Below are positions 49,309-58,600 of a stretch of DNA of 64,000 nt, piece by piece; within the stretch, counting starts at the first letter, position 1, and every line of letters starts with the position of its first letter. The DNA is from Paludibacteraceae bacterium (GTDB taxonomy: Bacteria; Bacteroidota; Bacteroidia; Bacteroidales; Paludibacteraceae). The translations under genes were made by a program, and so were the position numbers. The stretch covers positions 62,001 through 126,000 of the forward strand of contig JAEDGZ010000001.1 of assembly GCA_016297215.1 (NCBI GenBank). The letters are read 5' to 3'. The notes beneath the pieces were generated by a model that was given only the letters and a program-made list of their open reading frames with translations, searched no databases and was not told where the DNA came from.

Positions 49309-49378
49309 CGAATTTAGGAATTTACGATTTTAGCAGGCGAGGACGCCTGCGCACCCGGACAATTACGAATTTACGAAC
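49309..49378. repeat. Family H arms framing a family B palindrome
   Basis: TACGAATTTAGGAATTTACG on the left and AATTACGAATTTACGAAC on the right, with AGCAGGCGAGGACGCCTGCG (49332-49351) between; a nested element between mutL and the small gene. Confidence 0.85.
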
Positions 49379-49381
49379 GGC

Positions 49382-49627
49382 TTACAGCAGGAAATAGAAG
49401 GCAAAGAGCAGCAGCACCAGCAGTGCAATCCAAAAGCCCAAACGCGACTGTTTCTTGCGGCGCAGTTCGGTCATGTTCTTCTCATGCTCCTCGCGGAAAC
49501 TGCCCCGATGCAGTTGGCTATGCTTCTGCTCACGACGCTCGCGGCGCTCCTCCTTCTCCTTATCATAGTAGATAGGGCGGTAGTCCCACTCGCGAGGCTT
49601 CGGTACTTTGGGAAATAGGATAGACAT
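49382..49627 (-). CDS. Small single-pass membrane protein, Bacteroidales
   Basis: 81 residues. Very basic/acidic N-terminal part (YYDKEKEERRERREQKHSQ) and one C-terminal transmembrane helix (LGFWIALLVLLLFAFYFLL). Of a type often found just upstream of mutL in Bacteroidales; function unknown. Located 84 bp before mutL in the same direction, separated by a repeat, with a second repeat on the other side. Confidence 0.78.
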   Translation of the reverse strand: MSILFPKVPKPREWDYRPIYYDKEKEERRERREQKHSQLHRGSFREEHEKNMTELRRKKQSRLGFWIALLVLLLFAFYFLL

Positions 49628-49629
49628 AA

Positions 49630-49717
49630 TCTTATTTACGAATTACGATTTACGATTTTCCCGCGTCTCTATGCCGCATGGTCAATCGTAAATCGTAAAT
49701 CGTCTAATTGTAAATAT
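49630..49717. repeat. Family H inverted arrays (TTACGAT/GTAAATC)
   Basis: TTACGAA/TTACGAT/TTACGAT left arm, AATCGTAAATCGTAAATCGT right arm, loop with CGCGTCTCTATGCCGCATGG. It spans exactly the spacer between stop and start of neighbouring genes. Confidence 0.88.
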
Positions 49718-49719
49718 CT

Positions 49720-51402
49720 TTACTTCACGATGGCTTGGAACTCAGCGTCTTCAGCAAACTTAGCGAACTCGATATCGTTTTGTGCGCGTGCTTTCAGGCT
49801 TGCATCCTTAGCCACAGCCTCTTTCATATTGCTATATACAGCGTTGCGGTCGTTGGTGCGAGCACCTACTACGGCTTGCAGATAAGCGGTTACGCCGTTC
49901 GGCTCTTTCACGTTAGCCAAGGTCTGGCGTGCGCCTGCGTAGTCCTCGTCCAAAATCTGCTGTACGGCAGCATTGTTGGTTGCTGCTTGAGCGTAAGCGG
50001 ACTTAGCTGCTTTGTAGTCGCCCTTCATCGTGTAGAGGGTACCCATAGCGGCAGCGAGGTTACCTTGTGTGCCGGCAGCCTTACCGAAGTGCTCCTCTGC
50101 CTTAGCAAAGTCGCCATCTGCCATAGCAGCCACACCGGCGTTGAAGTTCACATCAGCGTTCTGCGGCTCGATAGCCAACGCCTTGTTGTATGCGCGACGA
50201 GCCTCAGCCACATTACCTTGCTCGAAGTAAACCATACCCATGTTGTTGAACGCGCGGAAGTCGTTGAACTGGTCAGCCACTTTCTGATACGTAGCGATCT
50301 TCTCTGCGTTGTCGTTGGTGAGGGTAGCCGCATACAGCATCTCCTCTACGCTGAGTTGGCTCGGATCGTTCTTCAGGAAGTTCAGGATCTCCTCATCAGA
50401 CTTACCGATCAGGTCGGTGGTCAAGATGAGGCGGCTGCGGCGCAGAGCGGGCAGAATCTCATCGGCGATAGTGCTATATACACTGCTCAGGTTCTTGATT
50501 TGTGCCTCGCGCTCCTCGGGGTCGGTGTACATGCTCAACACGCGCAGTACCAACTCCTTGTCTTGCATGTTGCTGTTCTCTAGCAGTGCTTGGAAACCTG
50601 CCCAGTCCTCTGCAGTGATGTCAGAAGCGATAGTTGCGTTCACCTTATCTTTCTTCAGCTGTTTCTGCAGGAAGTCTTGTGCATTCTTCTGACGTTGACC
50701 TGCCAGTTTCTCGTTCAGGTCCATACCACCATCGGGCGAAGCGTAACCGCTTACTTCCAGTTTGTTGATGGCTTTGCGCTCGTTCTGGTCAGCCTCTTTG
50801 ATTGCAGCTTGCAGGTCTTGCATCTGCTGGCTCTTGGTCTCCGAAGAACGGAGGTTGGCTTGTTGGATGAGGAACTTGATGTCTGCCTCTTGCATCTGTT
50901 GGATCACGCGTTGGAACTTATCGGGCGTTACCACCGACTTGTTGTCGCTTGCCTTTGCCAATTTCGCAGTAGCCACCAGACCGTCTGCAATCTTCAACTC
51001 CGGCACCTCTATTTCTTTCTTGCCTACCTTAGCCGTAAAGCGCAAGAACAATTCGCACTTGTCCATCGCAGGTACATAGTCAAACGAGCAACTCTGCGTA
51101 TATTGACCACCCGCCTTGTAACTAACGGTAGTACCGTTCTCTTTTACTTTCTCGCCTACATACGTTACGGGGCTGCCTACTGCCTCGCCGCCTGCGTATT
51201 TCAGCACGGGGGTTACGGTAAGCACACCTTTCTTTGCGAATTTCTTTACAGGGAAGGTACCGGTAATGTCAGCACTTACTTTGTCGCCTACCACGGCAAG
51301 CGGACTCGGATTTACGCTGATCTGTTCGGGTTGGGGCAGCGTCTTGCTGCACGATGCCAACATTGCTACTGCAATGAGCGAAAGAAATAATCCTTTTTTC
51401 AT
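49720..51402 (-). CDS. TPR lipoprotein with OmpA-like segment
   Basis: 560 residues. Lipoprotein signal MKKGLFLSLIAVAMLASCSK with lipobox. Residues about 25-145 are beta-rich; about 185-260 look OmpA-like (KLEVSGYASPDGGMDLNEKLAGQRQKN), the peptidoglycan-binding signature; about 360-500 contain TPRs (RAFNNMGMVYFEQGNVAEARRAYNKALAIEP and following). An outer-membrane lipoprotein touching the cell wall is inferred. Single gene with a good promoter (51498-51528). Similar lipoproteins are common in Bacteroidales. Confidence 0.85.
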   Translation of the reverse strand: MKKGLFLSLIAVAMLASCSKTLPQPEQISVNPSPLAVVGDKVSADITGTFPVKKFAKKGVLTVTPVLKYAGGEAVGSPVTYVGEKVKENGTTVSYKAGGQYTQSCSFDYVPAMDKCELFLRFTAKVGKKEIEVPELKIADGLVATAKLAKASDNKSVVTPDKFQRVIQQMQEADIKFLIQQANLRSSETKSQQMQDLQAAIKEADQNERKAINKLEVSGYASPDGGMDLNEKLAGQRQKNAQDFLQKQLKKDKVNATIASDITAEDWAGFQALLENSNMQDKELVLRVLSMYTDPEEREAQIKNLSSVYSTIADEILPALRRSRLILTTDLIGKSDEEILNFLKNDPSQLSVEEMLYAATLTNDNAEKIATYQKVADQFNDFRAFNNMGMVYFEQGNVAEARRAYNKALAIEPQNADVNFNAGVAAMADGDFAKAEEHFGKAAGTQGNLAAAMGTLYTMKGDYKAAKSAYAQAATNNAAVQQILDEDYAGARQTLANVKEPNGVTAYLQAVVGARTNDRNAVYSNMKEAVAKDASLKARAQNDIEFAKFAEDAEFQAIVK

Positions 51403-51497
51403 GATCGTTTATAAATAGTTTTTGTTTACTTACTATCTTGACCTCCGCGATACGCACATATCATGGACGATAATTGTACATCCCACGAATTCCGCGG

Positions 51498-51528
51498 CAA
51501 AATTAGTAATTTTTTTTCATATACACAA
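51498..51528 (-). promoter_or_regulatory. Promoter of the TPR lipoprotein
   Basis: On the minus strand, TTG at 51528-51526, 20-nt spacer, TAATTTTG at 51505-51498. Confidence 0.75.
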
Positions 51529-51611
51529 GAAAATCGCACTTATTTCTACAAAAAAGTGTGTTTTTCCCAAAAAATAGCCATTAACACATACCTGCTTCAT
51601 CGATACAACAA

Positions 51612-51700
51612 CGCTTCTTTTATTTCAACAATAATTATTCAACTGTTTTTTTCTTTAACATATAATTTTCATGTAATTATTCATTAATTATTACCAGAAT
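51612..51700. repeat. Family C element, inverted copy
   Basis: Reads as complement of the copy at 43669-43766: TTTATTTCAACAATAATTAT, CTTTAACATATAATTTTCAT, AATTATTCATTAATTATTAC. Confidence 0.85.
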
Positions 51701-51748
51701 GACCTAATCATACTGCCACTTCACATTAAAACGAATCAGCCCTATTTG

Positions 51749-51819
51749 GAGTTAGCGATTAGTTAGCGATTAATTAGCGATTAGTTAGCGATTAGTTAGC
51801 GATTAGTTAGCGATTAATC
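51749..51819. repeat. Family F 11-bp array, second copy
   Basis: Six units GTTAGCGATTA (one ATTAGCGATTA); one base (C for T) distinguishes it from 1437-1503. The left flank matches. Confidence 0.9.
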
Positions 51820-51860
51820 AAACATGGAGCAGAGATAAACGAACACTTTCAGCAGTTGAC

Positions 51861-52133
51861 CGGTGTACGCAGGCGTCCCCGCCTGCTAAGTTAGTCAATG
51901 AAGCCTAATTTATTTTTTGGTAATGAATTAATGAATAATTACATGATAATTATATGTTAAAGAACCACTTTTTGTAGAAACTTGCCCGGTGTGCGCAGGC
52001 GTCCTCGCCTGCTAAGTTAGTCAATGAAGCCTAATTTGGTTTTTGGTAATGAATTAATGAATAATTATACGATAATTATATGTTAAAGAAAAAAAACAGT
52101 TGAATAATTTTTGTTGACATAAAAGAATCATCG
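51861..52133. repeat. Tandem duplication of a B+C composite unit
   Basis: CGGTGT(A/G)CGCAGGCG, CGCCTGCTAAGTTAGTC, AATGAAGCCTAATTT, then GGTAATGAATTAATGAATAA and TATATGTTAAAGAA: 104 bp, repeated after 126 bp with few changes. The second copy continues into the distal half of family C. Confidence 0.9.
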
Positions 52134-52244
52134 TTATTTCTGTGCCCGGTGTGCGCAGGCATCCCCACCTATTGTTCGAATGCTTTGTTCAACTTACAAT
52201 TCGTACAAAAGTACTGTTTTTATTATCAATTTTTACCCAATTAT

Positions 52245-52275
52245 TTGCATATATAAGAAAATATGTGTACCTTTG
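52245..52275 (+). promoter_or_regulatory. Promoter of the sialidase-like gene
   Basis: TTG at 52245-52247, 20-nt spacer, TACCTTTG at 52268-52275. Confidence 0.82.
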
Positions 52276-52544
52276 CGCCGGTTTTTAACCACTTTTTGAT
52301 TATTGAGCACTGTGTACACTTAAACGGTCGTTTTAATTTACCCACCTCAAAACCCTGAGATCCCACAAGAGAAAGCACAAAAAAAGAGCACACTTTAACG
52401 ACCCTTTTAACGCCCCGCTGCTGAATCAATCCCTATCGCCAAGATAGGCAACAATATACCATTTCATTACCCCATTACGTCGTACCCATACGGCGCGTTT
52501 GTGTTATGGTAAGATTATTATTCTCTTTTTTAATATACAAAAAA

Positions 52545-55500
52545 ATGAAAACTCTTGTAAACCCATCCAAAGGCCATTCTTGCGCTATGCGTATTGCTCG
52601 CATAGGCGTTGTTTTTTATATGCTGTTCATGGTTGGAACGGCTTACGCCCAAACCTACAACTGGATCGGTAGCACGCCGACATCCGGGGGAACGTACTAT
52701 CTCTATACGAAAAATCAAAACAAGTTCCTCAACGATAACAATAGTCTTGACGCATACAATACTACCAACACCCCATGGACAATGGGGGGCACATTCCCAA
52801 GTCCCTATACGCTTACCTCTGCCGGTAGCAAGCAATTTGCTATGTATAGAGAATGGGAATGGACGAAATACACATATTATCTCGTTACCAATGCAACCAG
52901 AAAATCAGGTGATGACATACTATTTGCGTCTGATCCTAATAATGGTTACTACAGCATATATAGAGCAAATAAGTGGGCAACTGTCAGCGGCGATCGAAAT
53001 ATAATATCGACAACAAACGGAATACAAAGAACCAATGAGCCATCTTTTGAGTGGTTGTTTATCTCCCAAACAGAATACAACTCCACCCTCCCCTACCATT
53101 TCAAAGCAACCGCCCAAGCGACCACCGGCGGCACCGCGACAGTCTCCTTCGACAACAGCACTTGGAGCGCTACGCAAACAATAAACCTCACTGACCCCAA
53201 TGCACCGAGCCTCACCACAACCTCACTCACTACAACTGTAACCTTCAAAGCCGAAGCCGCAGCAGGTTATGCCTTCGAAAAATGGCAAGATGAAGAGGGA
53301 AATTTCGTCAGCGAACTGGCAGAATACACCTTTTCTATCCCTTCTTCCTCGCATGACAAGGGTGCCCCCGCTTCCGTCACACTAACAGCCATATTCTCAA
53401 AGAAACCGACATTCACACCTAACTTCGAAAGCACCAACCTGACCGTCGGACAATCTTTCTCTCCGGCATTTACCTTTGGTAACACCAGCAGCGGCATACC
53501 CTCCGACAACCCAAGCAACGATTTCTACTATACCCTCACACAAAACAACGTAACCACCAAAAACCTCGAGGGCAGTTTGAATCCCGACCGAGCCATCACC
53601 TACGACCCTGCTACCAACACGCTCACTGCCGAGAACGAAGGCACCGCCACACTCACCTTCATACAAAATGCAAACGCTACCTGTGAAGCAGGACAGCGTA
53701 CCTATACCATTACCGTCAAAAAGAACTACCCTAACTTCAGATGGAATGAAGCAGGGGTAGTTTTATACACTACCACCTGCTATGGCGATATTTTCCAAAG
53801 TGATAACGGCGATATGCTGTGGAGTGTGAAAGACCCGCAACCCGATGCCGCTATCGTTCAAGATTTTGCGCAGGGCTCCTCCAAAGCATACGGTACACTC
53901 ACCACAGGTAGCAAAGCAGGCACCACCAACATCATCATCTCACAAGCGGAAAACTACAAATGGTATTCCCAAACGGAAACCTACACCATCACTATTGCCG
54001 AACGACCACTCTCCTCCAATGTCGTTCTCTGTGACGGACCGGAATTGGTTAGTTCAGGCATTTGGGGAATAGGTGATGTTTATAATTACTACCGCATCCC
54101 CGCGTTAGGCGTGGACCAAACCGGTAAAATGTATGCCATGTTCGATTATCGGTACAAAGATAATAGCGACATCGGTAATGGGCATGCCATAGATATTTGT
54201 TCAAAGTCAGGGGAATACAATAGCATCAGCGACTTTACGTGGAACTTCACCAAGAACACCCGATTAGCAGGCACCGATAGTTACGGCTACGGAGACCCCG
54301 CCATCGTGGTCGATGCCGACAACAACGAAGTCTTGGTACTTTGCGTTTGTGGAGGAAACAAATATAATAACGGCTCGCAAGACCAAGGCGCTATATGGTG
54401 CAAAAACGGCACTTGGGATGCCGCTATCACGTCGCTTACTAATCAAATAAAAGCCCTCGGAACGGAAGCAAGCAACTGGAATACACAAGGGATGTTCTTT
54501 GCCTCCGGCAGAATACTGCAATCTCGAATCGTCAAGACCGGCAGTTACTACCGCCTCTACGCCGCACTACTCTCCTCCGGATACGGAAATGCCGTGGTTT
54601 ACTCCGATGACTTCGGCAGAAACTGGAAGGTGCTCGGAGATGTAAAAACCTCTTGCTGCCCCGCCGGAGACGAAGCCAAAGTAGAAGAACTCTCCGACGG
54701 TACCATCGTGCTCAGTAGCCGAGCACAAAGAAAACGCTGGTTCAATGTCTTCAAATTCACAAACCTCAATGCCGCTACCGGCAGTTGGGGCACACCTACC
54801 CAACCCGACCGTATCATGTACGGAGACGGAAGCCCCGTCAACGGAGATTTCTATCGCTTGCGAGTATTCCACAACGGAACACCCGCAGAAATCCTCCTGC
54901 AATTCCACACCAACGAAAACTCCGAACGTGAGAACTTAACCTGCTTCTGGCGAGACATCACAGGACAAACAGCAGCCACCTTCAACCCCGCTGACAACTG
55001 GAATGTCGGACTGCAAATAGTGAGCGGACAGAGTTGCTACTCCAGTATGGCTATCATGCCCGACGGATATATCGGATTACTTTGGGAAGACGGTACGAAA
55101 GTGAATAAAGAGCAATATAGTATTTTGTTCAATACCTTTACCGTCTCCCAACTGCTCAAAGACAATTCCTATAGTCCCAAAGTGCAACTCCTATACGAGT
55201 TCTTCATTGGCAACTACCAAGGACAAATCAGCGGAAAAGATATCTATGTGTACAATGTTTCCCAAGATGACTTATCCGCTGTGCTATCCGCAACACCTAC
55301 TATCAATCCCACCGGTAAAGATATCCGCATAGAAACAACCCCTTACACCCTGAGCGGAGACGAATACAAAGCGACCCTTACCCTGCGATACGGCATTTAC
55401 CGAGAGCAGTACAACCTTCATATAGTACCCATCAAAACGGGAGGAACTGGCTCCGGAAGCGGCGCTACCACAGAGGCAAACGGTACATTCATCTGGAGAA

Positions 55501-58500
55501 CAGATGCCTCCAACTCCAAATGGAGCGACCCCAACAACTGGTATGTATGCTACAACGGGAGCACATTTACTTCCAATGCTGTGCCTATGCAGTCAAACAA
55601 TGTGATTATTCCTGCCGGAGCAAGCATATATCCCAATATCGTAACGGGCAACTGCTATTGCAACTGTATTTACTTGGAGGCTGGAGCACGATTAGGAGGG
55701 CAATACTTGCTCAACTACAACAAGGCTTTTGTCGATGTCAAAGTACCTGCTAACCGATATGTGCGCATCACACCGCCTTTGAGAGACACCTATGCCGGAG
55801 ACTTCTTTACGGCTGAGCAAGGCGGAGAATGGACGAACTTCACACCCGCCAAGCTTTCCGCTGTCGTTGAGGGCACTTTGGACGAAGGCGGCAAAAACCG
55901 TACTACGCATGCCACATACGAAAGCCTCTATGCCAGCACCTTCCAAACATTAGACCCCTACGGAGGTACTGCCACACACAGCGTGCGGAGCCGATGGGAA
56001 GCACCGTACAATAGCATGGAATACAAGTACGAAGAAGGACAAGGATTCGATATTTGGATGGACTACGACAACAATACGGACTCTGCTACCTTCCACTTCC
56101 CCTCGGGCGAAACACAATACGACTATTTCAGCGAAAAAGAAGGAAAGGTGGTATCCCAATCAGGTACCATCGTAAGAGATGACCACCAATATCGACTCGC
56201 TTTCGATAATACAAACACCAACCGTGGATATGCCAACCTCGTCTTCAGCAGAAACGCAGGCGCTACGGAACCTGCTTTCGTAGTCGGAAATATCGGGCAA
56301 GCATATCTCAGCATCTTCAACTTCCTCAAAACAAATGTTGAGAATATGACCACTACGCCCTTCCTATACAAACATACACCTATTGAACTCGACAACGGAC
56401 ACGGAAAACAAACCGTTTATTTCTACTTGAGTTCCGGCGGAGGCAGACTTTTCAAAGCCGAACCGCAAGCAGTGAAGATAGACCCCAACGGCGTCATTAA
56501 ACCACCTTCCGATACTGAACGTACTGAAGTAGATAAGAAAGCACCGGAAACGATGATTGCACCCAACGAAGCATTCATGATTATGGCGGGAGAAAGCAAG
56601 ATAACATCCGTAGAGCCACACCTTATCGGTAACTTCAGCGGTACATATCGATACTATGGAGTACCTTTCCAAAAAGTAGATGGAAGCACTATCAAGAAAG
56701 ATGGTATGGCAGGCGGAAAACCCGATGAACTGACCCGAGACTTCGTCTTCTCTATTGCTGCCGACCCTAATGATGTATATCGTGTAAGAATCGGTAACTT
56801 CGTAGGTAGAGGATATGTTTGGGGTACCATCAACCCGCAAAAGAAAACTCTCACCATACAAGCCGGCACACCGGTAACCTATGCCGATAATAACAGTTGG
56901 GAAAATGGCGACCGTATCTTGCGCATCTACGGATGCGATGATGATAAGTTAGCATTCACCGACTGGTTCACTTATAAATCGGGTAACTACAATGCGATTA
57001 GTTCATATGTTGCGCAGACAAAGAAGGTAACCAATGCCCATTCGGATATTGTGTTCGACTATACGGTGGATGTGGTCAATGGAATAGCAAAATTCACTTT
57101 GAGACGCCCGTTTGTTATATTCTCCGAAGAGTTCAATTTATATTCTAAAAAAAATAACCCTACCTACCGAAAAGGCCAAGGAAAATATAACACTACACCT
57201 ATGGGAAAGGAAGCGAATCAGCAAGAAGAATGCGAGGCATTCTTCGTATATGACCAACTTTCAGGGAGCAAAACTTTCATTGAGCATGAAGAACCCTTCA
57301 TCTACCCCGATATAGAAGGTAAATACGAAGCCAACGTATCTTCTGTTTTTAGTACACAAGGGGTAGCAAGCGGGACATACCAATCCATCACTATGGAACG
57401 TATCTTGGGCAACTACGACCATGTCCTCATCGACGGACTCTATCCTAATTGCACCAATACACCCATAGTAGGGAAAATTACCTGGCGCAGCGATGGGAAA
57501 TACTACCTTACTATCCCGGAAGCACAGCTGGTTAATGAGAAAGACCCCGGCAACGCCGCTGCCAACTATTTCTTCTACATCAAAGGACGCAATAAAACCA
57601 TAGAAATGGTTTGGGATAACGGTGCAAAGACATGGACACAACCGGGAGACCAACTGCAAATATCCCACTTGAACGCCAACCCAAGTGGTAGTTCCGACGG
57701 ATTCATAATTGGCGACGGCACCAATGGAGTGTTCCATCAAACAGAACATATCGAGCCTGACAACATCATCCAGCTCTCATCGCAAAATGACCGACTGCAA
57801 ATTAGTTTCACTCCGCATATGTTTGCTGCCAATGTGTCGGAATTGCAAATAGCAGGTGCCTCGCTCCACGCACCCGCCAGAGTGGAGGATAACCCTGTCG
57901 TCAGCATTACTGCCAACGATGGCACCTACCAAACATCCACGCTCATTGTCGTAGATGAATATGCAGACAACGATTTCCGTAAGAAAGAGGATGCACCTCT
58001 CTTTGATATCCACAAGTCAGCATTCTGCTTGAGTACCATCGCAGGTACACAATTAGTGGGAATCAACTCTATCGCCGAACTGGATAACCTTCCGCTCTAT
58101 GTCTCTGCATCCGCTACCATCGTTTGCAACAATATAGAAGCCCTCGGCGATGAAGTGGAACTATACGATGCTATCAACGATATCAGCACGCCTATCCACA
58201 ACAACCAACCTTTGCAACTACACATTGCAGACGGCGAACAAGCAGGCAAATACTATCTGCGACTCGCGTCAGCACCTGAAGACATCCCATCCGACGACAA
58301 TAGTTTCACAGAGGTCAATACGGTTGTTTACTCGCCCGCAAGAGCAACCATCGTGGTCAATTCCTCACAACCGGCCGAGGAAATGCAAGTTTACGATATG
58401 GCGGGTCAGTTGGTAGCCTCCGTGCAGAATGTACAAAGACACCAATTCACAGGACTGCAACAAGGTATTTACGTAGTGAAGATCACGCACGCTAACAACA

Positions 58501-58529
58501 CCAAACAAGTAAAAGTAACGGTATTCTAA
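52545..58529 (+). CDS. Giant sialidase-like secreted protein with T9SS sorting domain
   Basis: 1994 residues from the ATG at 52545. Signal peptide (RIARIGVVFYMLFMVGTAYAQ). About 40-190 unknown; about 195-290 a beta-repeat domain (FKAEAAAGYAFEKWQDEEGN); about 300-500 Ig-like. About 505-850 a GH33-like propeller: YYRIPALGVD (Arg of the triad), MFDYRYKDNSDIGNGHAIDI (Asp region), Asp box YSDDFGRNW, DEAKVEELSDGTIVLSSRAQ (Glu), and RLRVFHNG. Beyond 980 several beta domains (WSDPNNWYV) not recognised. The last 70 residues end VYDMAGQLVASVQNVQ...GIYVVKI, a type A T9SS C-terminal domain. Released or surface-bound; sialidase activity is likely but the active site was judged by eye. Confidence 0.85.
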   Translation: MKTLVNPSKGHSCAMRIARIGVVFYMLFMVGTAYAQTYNWIGSTPTSGGTYYLYTKNQNKFLNDNNSLDAYNTTNTPWTMGGTFPSPYTLTSAGSKQFAMYREWEWTKYTYYLVTNATRKSGDDILFASDPNNGYYSIYRANKWATVSGDRNIISTTNGIQRTNEPSFEWLFISQTEYNSTLPYHFKATAQATTGGTATVSFDNSTWSATQTINLTDPNAPSLTTTSLTTTVTFKAEAAAGYAFEKWQDEEGNFVSELAEYTFSIPSSSHDKGAPASVTLTAIFSKKPTFTPNFESTNLTVGQSFSPAFTFGNTSSGIPSDNPSNDFYYTLTQNNVTTKNLEGSLNPDRAITYDPATNTLTAENEGTATLTFIQNANATCEAGQRTYTITVKKNYPNFRWNEAGVVLYTTTCYGDIFQSDNGDMLWSVKDPQPDAAIVQDFAQGSSKAYGTLTTGSKAGTTNIIISQAENYKWYSQTETYTITIAERPLSSNVVLCDGPELVSSGIWGIGDVYNYYRIPALGVDQTGKMYAMFDYRYKDNSDIGNGHAIDICSKSGEYNSISDFTWNFTKNTRLAGTDSYGYGDPAIVVDADNNEVLVLCVCGGNKYNNGSQDQGAIWCKNGTWDAAITSLTNQIKALGTEASNWNTQGMFFASGRILQSRIVKTGSYYRLYAALLSSGYGNAVVYSDDFGRNWKVLGDVKTSCCPAGDEAKVEELSDGTIVLSSRAQRKRWFNVFKFTNLNAATGSWGTPTQPDRIMYGDGSPVNGDFYRLRVFHNGTPAEILLQFHTNENSERENLTCFWRDITGQTAATFNPADNWNVGLQIVSGQSCYSSMAIMPDGYIGLLWEDGTKVNKEQYSILFNTFTVSQLLKDNSYSPKVQLLYEFFIGNYQGQISGKDIYVYNVSQDDLSAVLSATPTINPTGKDIRIETTPYTLSGDEYKATLTLRYGIYREQYNLHIVPIKTGGTGSGSGATTEANGTFIWRTDASNSKWSDPNNWYVCYNGSTFTSNAVPMQSNNVIIPAGASIYPNIVTGNCYCNCIYLEAGARLGGQYLLNYNKAFVDVKVPANRYVRITPPLRDTYAGDFFTAEQGGEWTNFTPAKLSAVVEGTLDEGGKNRTTHATYESLYASTFQTLDPYGGTATHSVRSRWEAPYNSMEYKYEEGQGFDIWMDYDNNTDSATFHFPSGETQYDYFSEKEGKVVSQSGTIVRDDHQYRLAFDNTNTNRGYANLVFSRNAGATEPAFVVGNIGQAYLSIFNFLKTNVENMTTTPFLYKHTPIELDNGHGKQTVYFYLSSGGGRLFKAEPQAVKIDPNGVIKPPSDTERTEVDKKAPETMIAPNEAFMIMAGESKITSVEPHLIGNFSGTYRYYGVPFQKVDGSTIKKDGMAGGKPDELTRDFVFSIAADPNDVYRVRIGNFVGRGYVWGTINPQKKTLTIQAGTPVTYADNNSWENGDRILRIYGCDDDKLAFTDWFTYKSGNYNAISSYVAQTKKVTNAHSDIVFDYTVDVVNGIAKFTLRRPFVIFSEEFNLYSKKNNPTYRKGQGKYNTTPMGKEANQQEECEAFFVYDQLSGSKTFIEHEEPFIYPDIEGKYEANVSSVFSTQGVASGTYQSITMERILGNYDHVLIDGLYPNCTNTPIVGKITWRSDGKYYLTIPEAQLVNEKDPGNAAANYFFYIKGRNKTIEMVWDNGAKTWTQPGDQLQISHLNANPSGSSDGFIIGDGTNGVFHQTEHIEPDNIIQLSSQNDRLQISFTPHMFAANVSELQIAGASLHAPARVEDNPVVSITANDGTYQTSTLIVVDEYADNDFRKKEDAPLFDIHKSAFCLSTIAGTQLVGINSIAELDNLPLYVSASATIVCNNIEALGDEVELYDAINDISTPIHNNQPLQLHIADGEQAGKYYLRLASAPEDIPSDDNSFTEVNTVVYSPARATIVVNSSQPAEEMQVYDMAGQLVASVQNVQRHQFTGLQQGIYVVKITHANNTKQVKVTVF

Positions 58530-58540
58530 CTCAAATTTAT

Positions 58541-58571
58541 AACCGTGTATGCAGGCATCCGTGCCTGCTAA
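58541..58571. repeat. Family B palindrome after the sialidase-like gene
   Basis: GTATGCAGGCATCCGTGCCTGC plus TAAAAC; variant B with compensating changes that keep the palindrome (GCAGGCA/TGCCTGC). Confidence 0.85.
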
Positions 58572-58600
58572 AACTACACTTATCAGTCCTACATCCTAAT

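Larger units (their letters stand above)
51403..52544. other. 1.1-kb repeat-filled intergenic region before the sialidase-like gene
   Basis: No gene recognised. Left to right: minus promoter 51498-51528, inverted family C (51612-51700), 11-bp array (51749-51819), a 104-bp B+C unit twice at a period of 126 bp (51861-51964 and 51987-52090), a third B start (52147), the plus promoter (52245-52275) and a leader of about 265 nt. The leader carries AAACGGTCGTTT and GATAGGCAAC, but no terminator-like hairpin. Confidence 0.8.
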
